Origin: Grimontia kaedaensis
GTDB lineage: Bacteria > Pseudomonadota > Gammaproteobacteria > Enterobacterales > Vibrionaceae
Assembly (NCBI RefSeq): GCF_023746615.1
Contig: NZ_CP082275.1
Coordinates: forward strand, 3,100,001-3,164,000
Direction: 5' to 3'
DNA length: 64,000 nucleotides
Positions 63,597 to 64,000 of the stretch are shown piece after piece. The notes under the pieces are model-generated. The model worked only from the letters and a program-made list of their open reading frames with translations. It made no database searches and was not told where the DNA came from. A program made the position numbers and the translations under genes. Numbering within the stretch: position 1 is the first letter of the stretch; each line of letters begins with the position of its first letter.

Positions 63597-64000
63597 TTAC
63601 TGTTCTTCGCGCTTAAACACCAGTTCCTTGTCGCTCGACTCTTCAGCACAGAACCAGTATCCCGCCGTATCAAACTGCTTTAACGCTTCAACCGAATCAA
63701 TGCGGTTGTCGATGATGTAACGCGCCATCATGCCGCGTGCTTTCTTAGCGAAGAAGCTGATGACTTTGTACTGGCCGTTTTTCTGGTCTTTGAACACTGG
63801 CGTGATGATCTGCCCGTCCAATTGCTTCGGTTTGACTGATTTGAAGTACTCGTTCGATGCGAGGTTCACCAGTACCTTATCGCCCTGCGCGGCCAGTGCC
63901 TGATTTAGCTCATCCGTGATGATGTCACCCCAGAACTGATAGAGATTAGTGCCGCGTGGGTTCGCCAGTTTAGTGCCCATTTCCAAGCGGTAAGGCTGCA
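63597..64000 (-). CDS. yaaA: Peroxide stress protein YaaA, C-terminal part (cut by window edge)
   Basis: The C-terminal 134 or so residues of a roughly 258-residue protein. LYQFWGDIITDELNQAL, LVNLASNEYFKSVKPK and KVISFFAKKARGMMARYI are hallmarks of YaaA (DUF328/UPF0246), which limits intracellular iron and oxidative DNA damage in E. coli. The frame is open at the right edge (reads ...YRLEMGTKL), so the true start is outside. The ATG at 63986 is internal. It is convergent with the symporter gene. Confidence 0.93.
   Translation of the reverse strand, partial: QPYRLEMGTKLANPRGTNLYQFWGDIITDELNQALAAQGDKVLVNLASNEYFKSVKPKQLDGQIITPVFKDQKNGQYKVISFFAKKARGMMARYIIDNRIDSVEALKQFDTAGYWFCAEESSDKELVFKREEQ

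Overview
The window is a chromosomal segment of a gammaproteobacterium of the family Vibrionaceae. Three things point there: an OmpU-type porin lying between greA and dacB, orthologues of VpsR and HlyU, and the gene order rpsT-hlyU-nhaR with nptA close by. The CCTAGG-rich intergenic repeats could fit a Grimontia/Enterovibrio/Photobacterium-like genome, but the genus cannot be fixed from this sequence. No rRNA, CRISPR array, prophage or insertion sequence is visible. Nearly all genes are housekeeping genes with strong bacterial family signatures.

Region 1 (1-15.2 kb, minus strand) is the translation and RNA block. In transcription order it runs rlmE, ftsH, folP, glmM, secG, tRNA-Leu(GAG), initiator tRNA-fMet, rimP, nusA, infB, rbfA, truB, rpsO, pnp, nlpI (cut by the window edge). 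It links ribosome maturation, initiation, transcription elongation and RNA decay. The pnp leader carries a long hairpin of the kind cleaved by RNase III.

Region 2 (15.3-20.2 kb) holds yhbY, greA, the porin ompU, dacB (PBP4), and an MgtE-type Mg2+ transporter without CBS domains. A possible 14-codon leader peptide precedes the transporter.

Region 3 (20.3-37.2 kb) has carB-carA, dapB, ispH, fkpB, lspA, ileS, ribF and murJ on the minus strand, then rpsT (+), hlyU, nhaR, a small secreted protein and nhaA. This resembles the order near the E. coli chromosomal zero point. carAB has a near-consensus promoter and a PurR-like box.

Region 4 (37.6-50 kb) has nptA (Na+/phosphate cotransport) with PhoB-like repeats, then thyA, lgt, a TauE/SafE permease, ptsP and rppH. 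Next comes an AT-rich 600-bp gap with DnaA boxes and clustered GATC sites, then mutH, a DUF6482-like gene, tas, a DUF1127-like gene, a PACE efflux protein and vpsR.

Region 5 (50.4-64 kb) has the remnant of an amidohydrolase gene, lysS, prfB (with its programmed frameshift), recJ, dsbC, xerD, fldB, brnQ, trmN6, srmB, an alanine/glycine:Na+ symporter, and the C-terminal part of yaaA. The most unusual signals are in the intergenic regions: the mutH upstream region, the nptA 5' region, the mgtE leader, the brnQ/trmN6 palindromes and the shared CCTAGG repeats.
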